From Streptomyces pyxinae (GTDB taxonomy: Bacteria > Actinomycetota > Actinomycetes > Streptomycetales > Streptomycetaceae): a stretch of 64,000 nucleotides of DNA. The notes beneath the pieces are model-generated. The model had not been told where the DNA came from. It ran no database searches and saw only the letters and a program-made list of their open reading frames with translations. Where the stretch lies: contig NZ_JANUGQ010000018.1 of assembly GCF_024756275.1 (NCBI RefSeq), positions 62,001-126,000 on the forward strand, in the 5' to 3' direction. Numbering within the stretch: position 1 is the stretch's first letter; the number at the start of each line of letters is the position of its first letter. The position numbers and the translations under genes were made by a program. Below are positions 50,553 through 58,116 of the stretch, in pieces.

Positions 50553-51309
50553 ACTCCGACCGGTGGTGCACCCGGCGGGGGTCAAGGACCGGCGCAGCGG
50601 GGAGCACTGGGGCGGACGCCTGTACATGCGGGAGATCTCGCTGCGCGTCACCCGGCTCCTGGTCACCACCCGGGTCACCCCCAACCAGCTCACCTATCTG
50701 ATGACCCTGGCCGGGGTCCTCGCCGCGCCCGCGCTGCTGGTGCCGGGCGTCTGGGGCGCCGTGCTCGGCGTGGTCGCGGTCCAGCTCTATCTGCTGCTCG
50801 ACTGCGTCGACGGCGAGGTGGCCCGCTGGAAGAAGCAGTTCTCGCTCTCCGGCGTCTATCTGGACCGGGTCGGCGCCTACCTCTGCGACGCCGCCGTGCT
50901 GGTCGGCTTCGGGCTGCGCGCCGCCGACCTCTGGGGCGGCGGCCGGATCGACTGGCTGTGGGCCTTCCTGGGCACCCTGGCCGCCGTCGGCGCCATGCTG
51001 ATCAAGGCCGAGACCGACCTGGTCGGCGTCGCCCGGCACCAGGGCGGACTGCCGCCGGTCAAGGACGCCGCCGCCGAGCCGCGCTCCTCCGGCATGGCGC
51101 TCGCCCGCCGGGCCGCCGCCGCGCTCAAGTTCCACCGGCTGGTCCTCGGCATCGAGGCGTCCCTGCTCATCCTGGTGCTGGCGGTGCTCGACGCGGTCCG
51201 CGGCGACCTGTTCTTCTCCCGTCTCGGCGTCGCCGTCCTGGCCGGCATCGCCCTGCTCCAGACCCTGCTGCACCTGGTGTCGATCCTGGTCTCCAGCAGG
51301 CTGAGGTGA
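50530..51309 (+). CDS. CDP-alcohol phosphotransferase family protein lacking one canonical Asp
   Basis: A 259-residue membrane protein with about six helices and a CDP-alcohol phosphotransferase motif starting at Asp91: D91-CV-D94-G-EV-A-R, eight residues, G108-VYL-D112-RVG-A116. The last position, normally the fourth Asp and proposed catalytic base, is Ala (codon GCC at 50875-50877). The DNA is unambiguous and the frame intact. The enzyme may use another residue, or may be a non-catalytic partner of the phosphotransferase encoded at 46565. The ATG at 50530 overlaps the dehydrogenase gene by 23 bases. Confidence 0.85.
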   Translation: MPRPSTAELRPVVHPAGVKDRRSGEHWGGRLYMREISLRVTRLLVTTRVTPNQLTYLMTLAGVLAAPALLVPGVWGAVLGVVAVQLYLLLDCVDGEVARWKKQFSLSGVYLDRVGAYLCDAAVLVGFGLRAADLWGGGRIDWLWAFLGTLAAVGAMLIKAETDLVGVARHQGGLPPVKDAAAEPRSSGMALARRAAAALKFHRLVLGIEASLLILVLAVLDAVRGDLFFSRLGVAVLAGIALLQTLLHLVSILVSSRLR

Positions 51310-51316
51310 TCCCGTC

Positions 51317-52228
51317 ATGACAGCGAACAAGAAGCCCGCCGCGCCCGCCCGGCCGTTCCGGCTGGGCGCCGTGATCATCACCATGGGCAACCGCCCCGAC
51401 GACCTGCGGGCGCTGCTCGACTCGGTCGCCCGGCAGGAGGGCGACCCGGTGGAGGTCGTGGTGGTCGGCAACGGCGCCCCGGTCACCGGCGTCCCCGAGG
51501 GCGTCCGCACCGTCGACCTGCCGGAGAACCTCGGCATCCCCGGCGGGCGGAACGCCGGCATCGAGGCGTTCGGCCCCGGCGGCACCGAGGTGGACGGGCT
51601 GCTCTTCCTGGACGACGACGGGCTGCTGCCGCACAAGGACACCGCCGAGCTGGTCCGCCGGGCGTTCACCGGGGACCCGGAGCTGGGCATCATCAGCTTC
51701 CGGATCGCGGACCCGGACACCGGGCTGACCCAGCGCCGGCACGTGCCCCGGCTGCGCGCCGCCGACCCGATGCGCTCCTCCCGGGTCACCACCTTCCTGG
51801 GCGGCGCCAACGCCGTGCGCACCCGGGTCTTCGCGGAGGTCGGCGGACTGCCGGACGCGTTCTTCTACGCGCACGAGGAGACCGACCTCGCCTGGCGGGC
51901 GCTGGACGCCGGCTGGCTGATCGACTACCGCGCCGACATGGTGCTGTACCACCCGACGACGCCGCCGTCCCGGCACGCCACCTACCACCACAACGTGGCC
52001 CGCAACCGGGTCTGGCTGGCCCGGCGGAACCTGCCCGCGCCACTGGTCCCGGTCTACCTGGGCGTCTGGCTGCTGCTCACGCTCGCCCGCCGTCCCTCCG
52101 GAGCGGCCCTCAAGGCGTGGCTGGGCGGCTTCCGGGAGGGCTGGTCGGTGCCGTGCGGCCCCCGGCGCCCGATGCGGTGGCGCACGGTCTGGCGGATGAC
52201 CCGGCTGGGCCGGCCGCCCGTCGTCTGA
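51317..52228 (+). CDS. Family-2 glycosyltransferase
   Basis: A 303-residue GT-A-fold glycosyltransferase. Seen are GAVIITMGNRPDDLRALLDSV, LPENLGIPGGRNAGIEAFG, the metal-binding LLFLDDDGLLP, TFLGGANAVRTRVFAEVGGLPDAFFYAHEETDLAWRALDAGW (read in parts; contains the acceptor-side ED/EE motif), and YHHNVARNRVWLARRNLP. A hydrophobic helix at about 243-258 (LVPVYLGVWLLLTLA) suggests membrane association. This pattern is close to rhamnosyl- or galactofuranosyl-type transferases that act on lipid-linked wall polymers. It starts 8 bases after the phosphotransferase gene and belongs to the same operon; the sugar donor is unknown. Confidence 0.9.
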   Translation: MTANKKPAAPARPFRLGAVIITMGNRPDDLRALLDSVARQEGDPVEVVVVGNGAPVTGVPEGVRTVDLPENLGIPGGRNAGIEAFGPGGTEVDGLLFLDDDGLLPHKDTAELVRRAFTGDPELGIISFRIADPDTGLTQRRHVPRLRAADPMRSSRVTTFLGGANAVRTRVFAEVGGLPDAFFYAHEETDLAWRALDAGWLIDYRADMVLYHPTTPPSRHATYHHNVARNRVWLARRNLPAPLVPVYLGVWLLLTLARRPSGAALKAWLGGFREGWSVPCGPRRPMRWRTVWRMTRLGRPPVV

Positions 52229-52317
52229 CAGTCTCGGACCGTCCACCCCGTCGGCACCGAAGCCGTAGCCGGTGCCGAAGCCGACACCGGAGCCGACACC
52301 GACACCGCCAGGACGGT

Positions 52318-52376
52318 CGTCGCCCGACAGCCGGTCCGGGGCCGTTTCACGGCGCCGGACCGGCTGTCGGGCGACG
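52318..52376. terminator. Very long perfect hairpin inside the glycopolymer gene run
   Basis: Arms 52318-52339 and 52355-52376 are perfectly complementary over 22 bases. The loop can itself pair as GCCGT-TTC-ACGGC. It lies 90 bases after the glycosyltransferase stop and 95 bases before the ABC permease start. It is the strongest simple inverted repeat noticed in the window and probably divides the run into two transcription units or attenuates the exporter genes. Confidence 0.75.
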
Positions 52377-52470
52377 CACCGGGCCCCACGCCCTCCGTGC
52401 CCCGGACGGACCGTCCGCCGTCCGGGGCACGCCACCACTGCCGCGCCCCCGAACACGGAAGCCCCGACTT

Positions 52471-53403
52471 GTGAGTGACACCACCCCGCACGGCGCCACC
52501 GCGGTGAGCAGCCCGCCGCCGGCCGCCGACGACTTCCTGAGCCCGGCCGAGCTCGCCGCCAGGCACGGCCTCTCGGTCAGCGGCGCCCGGCCCGGCCTGG
52601 CCGAGTACGTCCGGCAGCTCTGGGGACGCCGCCACTTCATCCTGTCCTTCTCGCAGGCGAAGCTGACCTCCCAGTACAGCCAGGCCAAGCTGGGCCAGCT
52701 CTGGCAGGTGGCCACCCCGCTGCTGAACGCCGCCGTCTACTACATGATCTTCGGCCTGATCCTGAACTCGGGCCGGGGCATGAGCCGGGAGGTCTTCGTT
52801 CCCTTCCTGGTCACCGGCGTCTTCGTGTTCACCTTCACCCAGACCTCGGTCACCGCAGGCGTCCGGGCCATCTCGGGCAACCTCGGGCTGGTGCGGGCGC
52901 TGCACTTCCCGCGCGCCTCGCTGCCGATCTCGTTCGCCCTCCAGCAGCTCCAGCAACTGCTCTTCTCGATGCTGGTCCTCTTCATCGTGGCGGTGTCGTT
53001 CGGCAGCTACCCCGGGCTGAGCTGGCTGCTGATCGTGCCCGCGCTGGCGCTCCAGTTCGTCTTCAACACCGGCGTCGCGCTGATCATGGCCCGGCTGGGC
53101 AGCAACACCCCGGACCTGGCCCAGCTGATGCCGTTCATCATGCGGACCTGGATGTACGCCTCCGGTGTCATGTTCTCCATCCGGGTCATGCTGAAGGACG
53201 CGCCGTCCTGGATCGCCGACCTCCTCATGTACAACCCGGCGGCGATCTTCATGGATCTGATCCGGTTCGCGCTCATCGACGGGTACGGCGCCGAGAACCT
53301 GCCCGCGCACGTCTGGCTCGCCGCCCTGCTCTGGGCCGTGCTCGCCGGCGTCGTCGGGTTCGTGTACTTCTGGAAGGCGGAGGAGCGGTACGGCCGTGGC
53401 TGA
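52471..53403 (+). CDS. Polysaccharide/teichoic-acid ABC exporter permease (TagG-like)
   Basis: A 310-residue ABC-2-type permease with a 75-residue soluble N-terminus and six predicted helices. RRHFILSFSQAKLTSQYSQAKLGQLWQVATPLLNAAVYYMIFG (read in parts) is the conserved entry to the first helix, as in TagG/Wzm; later segments include FLVTGVFVFTFTQTSVTAG and LMPFIMRTWMYASGVMFS. It should export a lipid-linked glycopolymer with the ATPase encoded downstream. The GTG at 52471 is chosen, with GGAAG upstream; the TTG directly before it is out of frame. It overlaps the ATPase gene by 8 bases. Confidence 0.92.
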   Translation: MSDTTPHGATAVSSPPPAADDFLSPAELAARHGLSVSGARPGLAEYVRQLWGRRHFILSFSQAKLTSQYSQAKLGQLWQVATPLLNAAVYYMIFGLILNSGRGMSREVFVPFLVTGVFVFTFTQTSVTAGVRAISGNLGLVRALHFPRASLPISFALQQLQQLLFSMLVLFIVAVSFGSYPGLSWLLIVPALALQFVFNTGVALIMARLGSNTPDLAQLMPFIMRTWMYASGVMFSIRVMLKDAPSWIADLLMYNPAAIFMDLIRFALIDGYGAENLPAHVWLAALLWAVLAGVVGFVYFWKAEERYGRG

Positions 53404-54202
53404 GACAGCGAAGATCCCCCAGAGCGCCTCCGGTACGGAGCGCGTCCCCACCGTGATCGCCGACGATGTGCACATCGTCTACCGGGTGCACGGCGGCAGC
53501 GGCGGCAAGGGCAGCGCCACCGCGGCGCTGAGCCGGATCCTCCGCGGTGACAAGGGGGAGTCCCGGGGCGTCCGCAAGGTGCACGCGGTACGGGGCGTCT
53601 CCTTCACCGCGTACCGGGGCGAGGCCATCGGCCTGATCGGCACCAACGGCTCCGGCAAGTCCACCCTGCTGCGCGCCATCGCGGGGCTGCTGCCCACCGA
53701 GAGCGGCCGGGTCTACACCGACGGCCAGCCCTCGCTGCTGGGGGTGAACGCGGCGCTGATGGGCGATCTGACCGGCGAGCGCAATGTCATCCTCGGCGGC
53801 CTGGCGATGGGCATGTCCCGCGAGGAGGTCCGGGAGCGCTACCAGGACATCGTCGACTTCTCCGGGATCAACGAGAAGGGCGACTTCATCACCCTGCCCA
53901 TGCGCACCTACTCCTCCGGCATGGGCGCCCGGCTGCGGTTCGCCATCGCGGCGGCCAAGGACCACGACGTGCTGATGATCGACGAGGCGCTGGCCACCGG
54001 CGACCGCAAGTTCCAGATCCGCTCCGAGGAGCGCATCCGGGAGTTGCGCAAGGAGGCGGGCACGGTCTTCCTGGTCAGCCACAGCAACGCCTCCATCCGG
54101 GACACCTGCGACCGCACGCTCTGGCTGGAGAAGGGCGAGCTGCTGATGGACGGCCCCACCGACGAGGTGCTCCGGGCGTACGAGAAGGAGACCGGCCGCT
54201 AG
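53396..54202 (+). CDS. Polysaccharide/teichoic-acid ABC exporter ATPase (TagH-like)
   Basis: A 268-residue ATPase. Seen are VRGVSFTAYRGEAIGLIGTNGSGKSTLLRAIAGLLP (read in parts; Walker A GTNGSGKST), the signature TYSSGMGARLRFAIA in the variant form typical of glycopolymer exporters, Walker B VLMIDEALATGD and the switch HS in VFLVSHSNAS. An insertion between strands 1 and 2 (GGSGGKGSATAALSRILRGD) is also usual for this subfamily. It partners the overlapping permease. Unlike Wzt-type ATPases of O-antigen export, it has no C-terminal carbohydrate-binding domain; the protein ends at RAYEKETGR. Last gene of the run. Confidence 0.94.
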   Translation: MAETAKIPQSASGTERVPTVIADDVHIVYRVHGGSGGKGSATAALSRILRGDKGESRGVRKVHAVRGVSFTAYRGEAIGLIGTNGSGKSTLLRAIAGLLPTESGRVYTDGQPSLLGVNAALMGDLTGERNVILGGLAMGMSREEVRERYQDIVDFSGINEKGDFITLPMRTYSSGMGARLRFAIAAAKDHDVLMIDEALATGDRKFQIRSEERIRELRKEAGTVFLVSHSNASIRDTCDRTLWLEKGELLMDGPTDEVLRAYEKETGR

Positions 54203-54733
54203 CCGTCGGTCCGTCCGGGTCCGCCGGCCGTACCGGGTCCGCCGATCCGCACCGGGCCCGCCGGTCCGGTCACCGGTGACGGCCCGGCGCTCCGGCCCCG
54301 TCCTGGTCCCGGGTGTACCGGTCACGCCCCCCGAGCCGGTTCCGGGTGGCGCGGCACCGGAGCCGTACCGGTCGAGACACCGGACCCGTACCGAGGGATC
54401 CGGTGGGGCCGGGAACCCCGCACCCCCTCCCGCGCGTTCCGGTAGCGCGGCCCTCGTCCCGAGGGCCCCGTCTGTCACATCCGCCTCGCGTGTCTCGCCG
54501 GGCCGAGGGGGAATGGGGACGGGGACGGAGCCGACGGCCGCGGGGCCGGCCGCGCGGAGGACCCCGCCCGGGAAGCGGTGCGTTGTACAACGTAAGCTGT
54601 GCCGGTGCCGATTCATGACAACTGGGGAGATAACGCCCGGCGGGACCGTCCCGCGCGGGAGCACTCCCCTCCGGGTAAACCGGCGGCGTGTCCGAAATGG
54701 GTAGTTTTGAGTCGGCGGTGTAGAACGGGAGAT
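54203..54733. other. 530-bp region upstream of the hopanoid operon
   Basis: After the exporter genes the sequence is GC-rich with a GTCACCGGTGAC palindrome (54269-54280). From about 54580 it becomes AT-richer, with the 12-base perfect palindrome CGTTGTACAACG at 54581-54592 and several A/T-rich words (GTAAGC, GTAAAC, GTAGTTTTGAGT, TAGAAC, GATATGAC) before 54737. The hopanoid promoter is most likely here: TTGAGT (54707-54712) and GATATG (54731-54736) are 18 bases apart. No credible long frame exists. Confidence 0.5.
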
Positions 54734-54805
54734 ATGACGGCAATCATGGGAAATCTCCGCTTCCGCGCACCTCTCGCCGTCCCCGGAGCGGACCGCCGGC
54801 CGTGA
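54734..54805 (+). CDS. Possible 23-codon leader ORF coupled to hpnC
   Basis: An ATG at 54734 opens MTAIMGNLRFRAPLAVPGADRRP, whose TGA (54803-54805) overlaps the hpnC GTG (54802) in a GTGA junction. hpnC lacks a clear ribosome binding site of its own, so translation could be handed over from this leader. It has no recognised homologue and the evidence is positional only. Confidence 0.3.
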   Translation: MTAIMGNLRFRAPLAVPGADRRP

Positions 54806-55728
54806 CGATCACCCGGCAGCCGCCCTCCGACGCCCCCGGCGCCGCGCTCACCGCCCGCGCCACGCTGGACAAGGCCACCGAAGAGAACTTCCCGGTGGCC
54901 CCCTTCTTCCTGCCCCGGGCCTGGCGCGACGATCTGATGGCGGTGTACGGCTTCGCCCGGCTGGTGGACGACATCGGCGACGGCGACCTCGCCCCCGGCG
55001 GCGCCGACGCCCGATATCTGGGCGTCACCCCCGAGGACGCCGACGACCGGCTCGCCCTGCTCGACGCCTTCGAGGCCGATCTGCGCCGGGTCTTCGACTC
55101 CACGCCCGCCCATCCGCTGCTCCGCGCCCTGGCCCCCACCGTGCGCCGCCGCGCGCTCGACCCCGAGCCGTTCCTCGGGCTGATCCGGGCCAACCGCCAG
55201 GACCAGAGGGTGCGCCGCTACGAGACGTACGAGGAACTCCTCGGGTACTGCCGGCTCTCGGCCGACCCGGTGGGGCGCCTGGTGCTCGCGGTCACCGGCA
55301 CCAGCACCCCCGAGCGGGTCCGCCGCTCCGACGCCGTGTGCACCGCGCTGCAGATCGTGGAGCACCTCCAGGACGTCGCCGAGGACCTGGCCCGCGACCG
55401 TATCTACCTGCCCGCCGAGGACCTGCGGCGGTTCCGCGTCACCGAGGACGACCTGGCCCGGCCCAGCGCGGGCGCCTCGGTCCGCGCGCTCGTCGCCTTC
55501 GAGGCCGAGCGCGCCCGGGAACTGCTGGCGGACGGCGTCCCGCTGGTCGCGAGCGTCCCCGGGCGGCTGCGGCTGCTGCTGGCCGGCTTCGTGGCCGGCG
55601 GGCTCGCCGCGCTCGACGCCATCCGGGACGCCCACTACGACGTCCTGCCCGGCCCGCCCAGGGCCACCGGAACGAACCTGGCGCGACGCGCGGCCGGGGT
55701 GCTGCGCCGTGCGCGCGGAGAGGGGTGA
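54802..55728 (+). CDS. hpnC: Squalene/phytoene-synthase-family protein HpnC (hydroxysqualene synthase)
   Basis: A 308-residue class-I terpenoid synthase fold protein. The first Asp-rich motif is FARLVDDIGDG and the second is LQIVEHLQDVAEDLARDRIYLP. RQDQRVRRYETYEELLGYCRLSADPVGRLVL (read in parts) identifies the squalene/phytoene synthase family. In hopanoid clusters HpnC converts presqualene diphosphate to hydroxysqualene, while HpnD makes presqualene diphosphate and HpnE reduces to squalene. It is the first enzyme gene of the operon and its stop overlaps hpnD. GTG start at 54802 gives VTITRQPPSDAPG before the conserved TLDKATEENFPVAPF block. Confidence 0.92.
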   Translation: MTITRQPPSDAPGAALTARATLDKATEENFPVAPFFLPRAWRDDLMAVYGFARLVDDIGDGDLAPGGADARYLGVTPEDADDRLALLDAFEADLRRVFDSTPAHPLLRALAPTVRRRALDPEPFLGLIRANRQDQRVRRYETYEELLGYCRLSADPVGRLVLAVTGTSTPERVRRSDAVCTALQIVEHLQDVAEDLARDRIYLPAEDLRRFRVTEDDLARPSAGASVRALVAFEAERARELLADGVPLVASVPGRLRLLLAGFVAGGLAALDAIRDAHYDVLPGPPRATGTNLARRAAGVLRRARGEG

Positions 55729-56696
55729 GCGGAAGCGTGGAGGGACCGACGACGGAGGTGGCCGCGCCGGTGCGCGCCGCCTACGCGTACTGCGAGGCCG
55801 TCACCGGGCAGCAGGCCCGGAACTTCGCCTATGGCATCCGGCTGCTGCCCACCGCCAAGCGGCAGGCGATGTCCGCGCTGTACGCGTTCTCCCGCCGGGT
55901 GGACGACATCGGGGACGGCGCCCTGGAGCCCGGCGAGAAGAAGGAGCGGCTCGACGGCGCCCGGGAGGTGCTGGGCCGGATCCGGCGCGGCGCCGTGGCC
56001 GAGGACGACACCGACCCGGTGGCCGTGGCGCTCGCCGACGCGGCCCGCCGCTTCCCGCTGCCGCTCGGCGGGCTCGACGAGCTGATCGACGGCGTGCTGA
56101 TGGACGTGCGCGGCGAGACCTACGAGACCTGGGACGACCTCGCCGTCTACTGCCGGTGCGTGGCCGGTGCCATCGGCCGGCTCTCGCTGGGCGTCTTCGG
56201 TACGGCCCCGGGGGCGCCCGGCGCCGAGCGCGCCGCCGGGTACGCCGACACGCTGGGCCTGGCGCTCCAGCTCACCAACATCCTCCGGGACCTCCGGGAG
56301 GACGCGCTGAACGGCCGGGTCTACCTGCCCGCCGAGGATCTCGCCGCCCATGGCTGCGCCGACGGCTTCCGCTCCCCGGTCCCGCCGCCGGGCGCGGACT
56401 TCGCCGGTCTGGTCCGCTTCGAGGTGCGGCGGGCCCGGGCGCTGTTCGCCGAGGGCTACCGGCTGCTGCCGCTGCTCGACCGGCGCAGCGGCGCCTGTGT
56501 GGCCGCCATGGCCGGCATCTACCGCCGGCTGCTGGACCGGATCGAGGCCGACCCCGCCGCCGTGCTGCGCGGCCGGGTCTCGCTGCCAGGCCGGGAGAAG
56601 GCGTACGTCGCGGTGCGCGGACTGGCCGGTCTGGACGCCCGTACCGCCCGGGCCACCGCCGGTCTTGTCCGCCAGTACGACGGGGGGCGCGCCTGA
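55725..56696 (+). CDS. hpnD: Presqualene diphosphate synthase HpnD
   Basis: A 323-residue member of the squalene/phytoene synthase family that joins two farnesyl diphosphates to presqualene diphosphate. Seen are AYAYCEAVTGQQARNFAYGIRLLPTAKRQAMSALYAFSRRVDDIGDGA (in parts; first Asp-rich motif DDIGD), DGVLMDVRGETYETWDDLAVYCRCVAGAIGRLSL, and the second motif QLTNILRDLREDALNGRVYLP. Close agreement with remembered S. coelicolor HpnD supports the assignment over HpnC. The GTG at 55725 overlaps the hpnC stop (GTGA); GTG at 55737 is an alternative. Confidence 0.94.
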   Translation: MSGSVEGPTTEVAAPVRAAYAYCEAVTGQQARNFAYGIRLLPTAKRQAMSALYAFSRRVDDIGDGALEPGEKKERLDGAREVLGRIRRGAVAEDDTDPVAVALADAARRFPLPLGGLDELIDGVLMDVRGETYETWDDLAVYCRCVAGAIGRLSLGVFGTAPGAPGAERAAGYADTLGLALQLTNILRDLREDALNGRVYLPAEDLAAHGCADGFRSPVPPPGADFAGLVRFEVRRARALFAEGYRLLPLLDRRSGACVAAMAGIYRRLLDRIEADPAAVLRGRVSLPGREKAYVAVRGLAGLDARTARATAGLVRQYDGGRA

Positions 56697-56734
56697 TGGA
56701 CGCGTACCCGCGCACGTCCCGGGAGGCGGCATGA
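56696..56734 (+). CDS. Possible 12-codon coupling ORF between hpnD and hpnE
   Basis: ATG at 56696 overlaps the hpnD stop (TGATG) and encodes MDAYPRTSREAA, whose TGA overlaps the hpnE ATG (ATGA). The last codons contain GGGAGG, the hpnE ribosome binding site. It may be a vestigial small gene or simply a coupling device. Confidence 0.3.
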   Translation: MDAYPRTSREAA

Positions 56735-58116
56735 CCGACGCGCACCGCCGCCCCGGGGACGCCGTCGTGGTCGGCGGCGGGCTCGCCGGGATCACCGCCG
56801 CCCTCCGGCTCGCCGAGGCCGGCACCCGGGTCACCCTGCTGGAGGGACGCCCCCGCCTGGGTGGCCTCGCCTTCTCCTTCCGGCGCGGCGACCTCACCGT
56901 CGACAACGGCCAGCACGTCCATCTGCGCTGCTGCACCGCCTACCGCTGGTTCCTGGAGCGGATCGGCGGCACCGCTCTCGCGCCGCTCCAGCCCCGGCTG
57001 GACGTCCCCGTCCTGGACGTGGGCCGGCCGGCCGGGCCCCGCCTGGGCCGGCTGCGGCGCACCGCCCTGCCGGTCCCGCTCCACCTGGCCGGCAGCCTGG
57101 CCGGCTATCCGCACCTCTCGCTCACCGAGCGGGCCGCCGTGGTGCGGGCGGCGCTCGCCCTGAACCGGCTCGACCCCACCGACCCCGCCCTGGACCGGGA
57201 GGACTTCGCCGGCTGGCTGGCCCGGCACGGCCAGTCCCCGCGCGCCGTCGCCGCGCTCTGGGACCTGGTCGGCGTCGCCACCCTCAACGCCACCGCGCCC
57301 GAGGTCTCCCTGGGCCTGGCCGCCATGGTCTTCAAGACCGGGCTGCTCTCCGAACCCGGCGCCGCCGACATCGGCTGGGCCCGGGTGCCGCTCGGTGAGC
57401 TGCACGACACCCGGGCCCGTGCCGCGCTGACCGCGCTGGGCGTCCGGATCGAGACCCGGGCCAAGGCCGAGTCGCTCACCCGCACCCCGGACGGACGGTG
57501 GCGGGTGGCCCACGCGGGCGGCGCCCTCGACACGGACGCCGTCGTCCTCGCCGTACCGCAGCGCGAGACGTACGAGCTGCTGCCGGACGGCGCGCTGCCC
57601 GACCCCGGGCGGCTGCTGGAGATCGGCACCGCGCCGATCCTCAACGTCCATGTCCTGTACGACCGCAGGGTGCTGCGCCGGCCGTTCTTCGCCGCGCTCG
57701 GCTCCCCGGTCCAGTGGGTCTTCGACCGGACCGACGCCTCCGGCTACCGGGGCGGCCAGTATCTGGCGCTCTCCCAGTCGGCCGCCGGAGCGGAGATCGA
57801 CACGCCCGTCGCCGAGCTGCGCGCCCGCTATCTGCCCGAGCTGGAACGGCTGCTGCCCGCCGCGCGCGGCGCCGGGGTGCGGGACTTCTTCGTCACCCGG
57901 GAACGGACCGCCACCTTCGCCCCGGCGCCCGGTGTCGGACGGCTGCGCCCCGGCGCCCGCACCCGCGTCCCCGGCCTCAGCCTGGCCGGCGCGTGGACCG
58001 CCACCGGCTGGCCCGCGACCATGGAGGGCGCCGTCCGCAGCGGCTTCGCCGCCGCCGACGCCGCGCTGCACGCACTCCGCCACCCCCGGAACCATCCGGT
58101 CGAGGAGGCGGCATGA
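56731..58116 (+). CDS. hpnE: Squalene-associated FAD-dependent desaturase HpnE
   Basis: A 461-residue flavoprotein related to phytoene desaturase, which reduces hydroxysqualene to squalene in the HpnCDE route. The FAD-binding dinucleotide motif is VVVGGGLAGITAALRLAEAGTRVTLLEGR (read in parts), followed by LGGLAFSF and DNGQHVHLRCC; the C-terminal FAD motif is GLSLAGAWTATGWPATMEGAVRSGFAAADA. Length matches the family. The ATG is preceded by GGGAGG and overlaps the upstream mini-ORF stop; the gene's own stop overlaps the next ATG. Confidence 0.94.
   Translation: MTDAHRRPGDAVVVGGGLAGITAALRLAEAGTRVTLLEGRPRLGGLAFSFRRGDLTVDNGQHVHLRCCTAYRWFLERIGGTALAPLQPRLDVPVLDVGRPAGPRLGRLRRTALPVPLHLAGSLAGYPHLSLTERAAVVRAALALNRLDPTDPALDREDFAGWLARHGQSPRAVAALWDLVGVATLNATAPEVSLGLAAMVFKTGLLSEPGAADIGWARVPLGELHDTRARAALTALGVRIETRAKAESLTRTPDGRWRVAHAGGALDTDAVVLAVPQRETYELLPDGALPDPGRLLEIGTAPILNVHVLYDRRVLRRPFFAALGSPVQWVFDRTDASGYRGGQYLALSQSAAGAEIDTPVAELRARYLPELERLLPAARGAGVRDFFVTRERTATFAPAPGVGRLRPGARTRVPGLSLAGAWTATGWPATMEGAVRSGFAAADAALHALRHPRNHPVEEAA

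Noticed and set aside
54269..54280. GTCACCGGTGAC palindrome as an operator for the exporter or hopanoid genes
   Set aside because: GC-rich 12-mers of this kind are expected by chance in such DNA and it lies far from either start codon, in a repetitive stretch.
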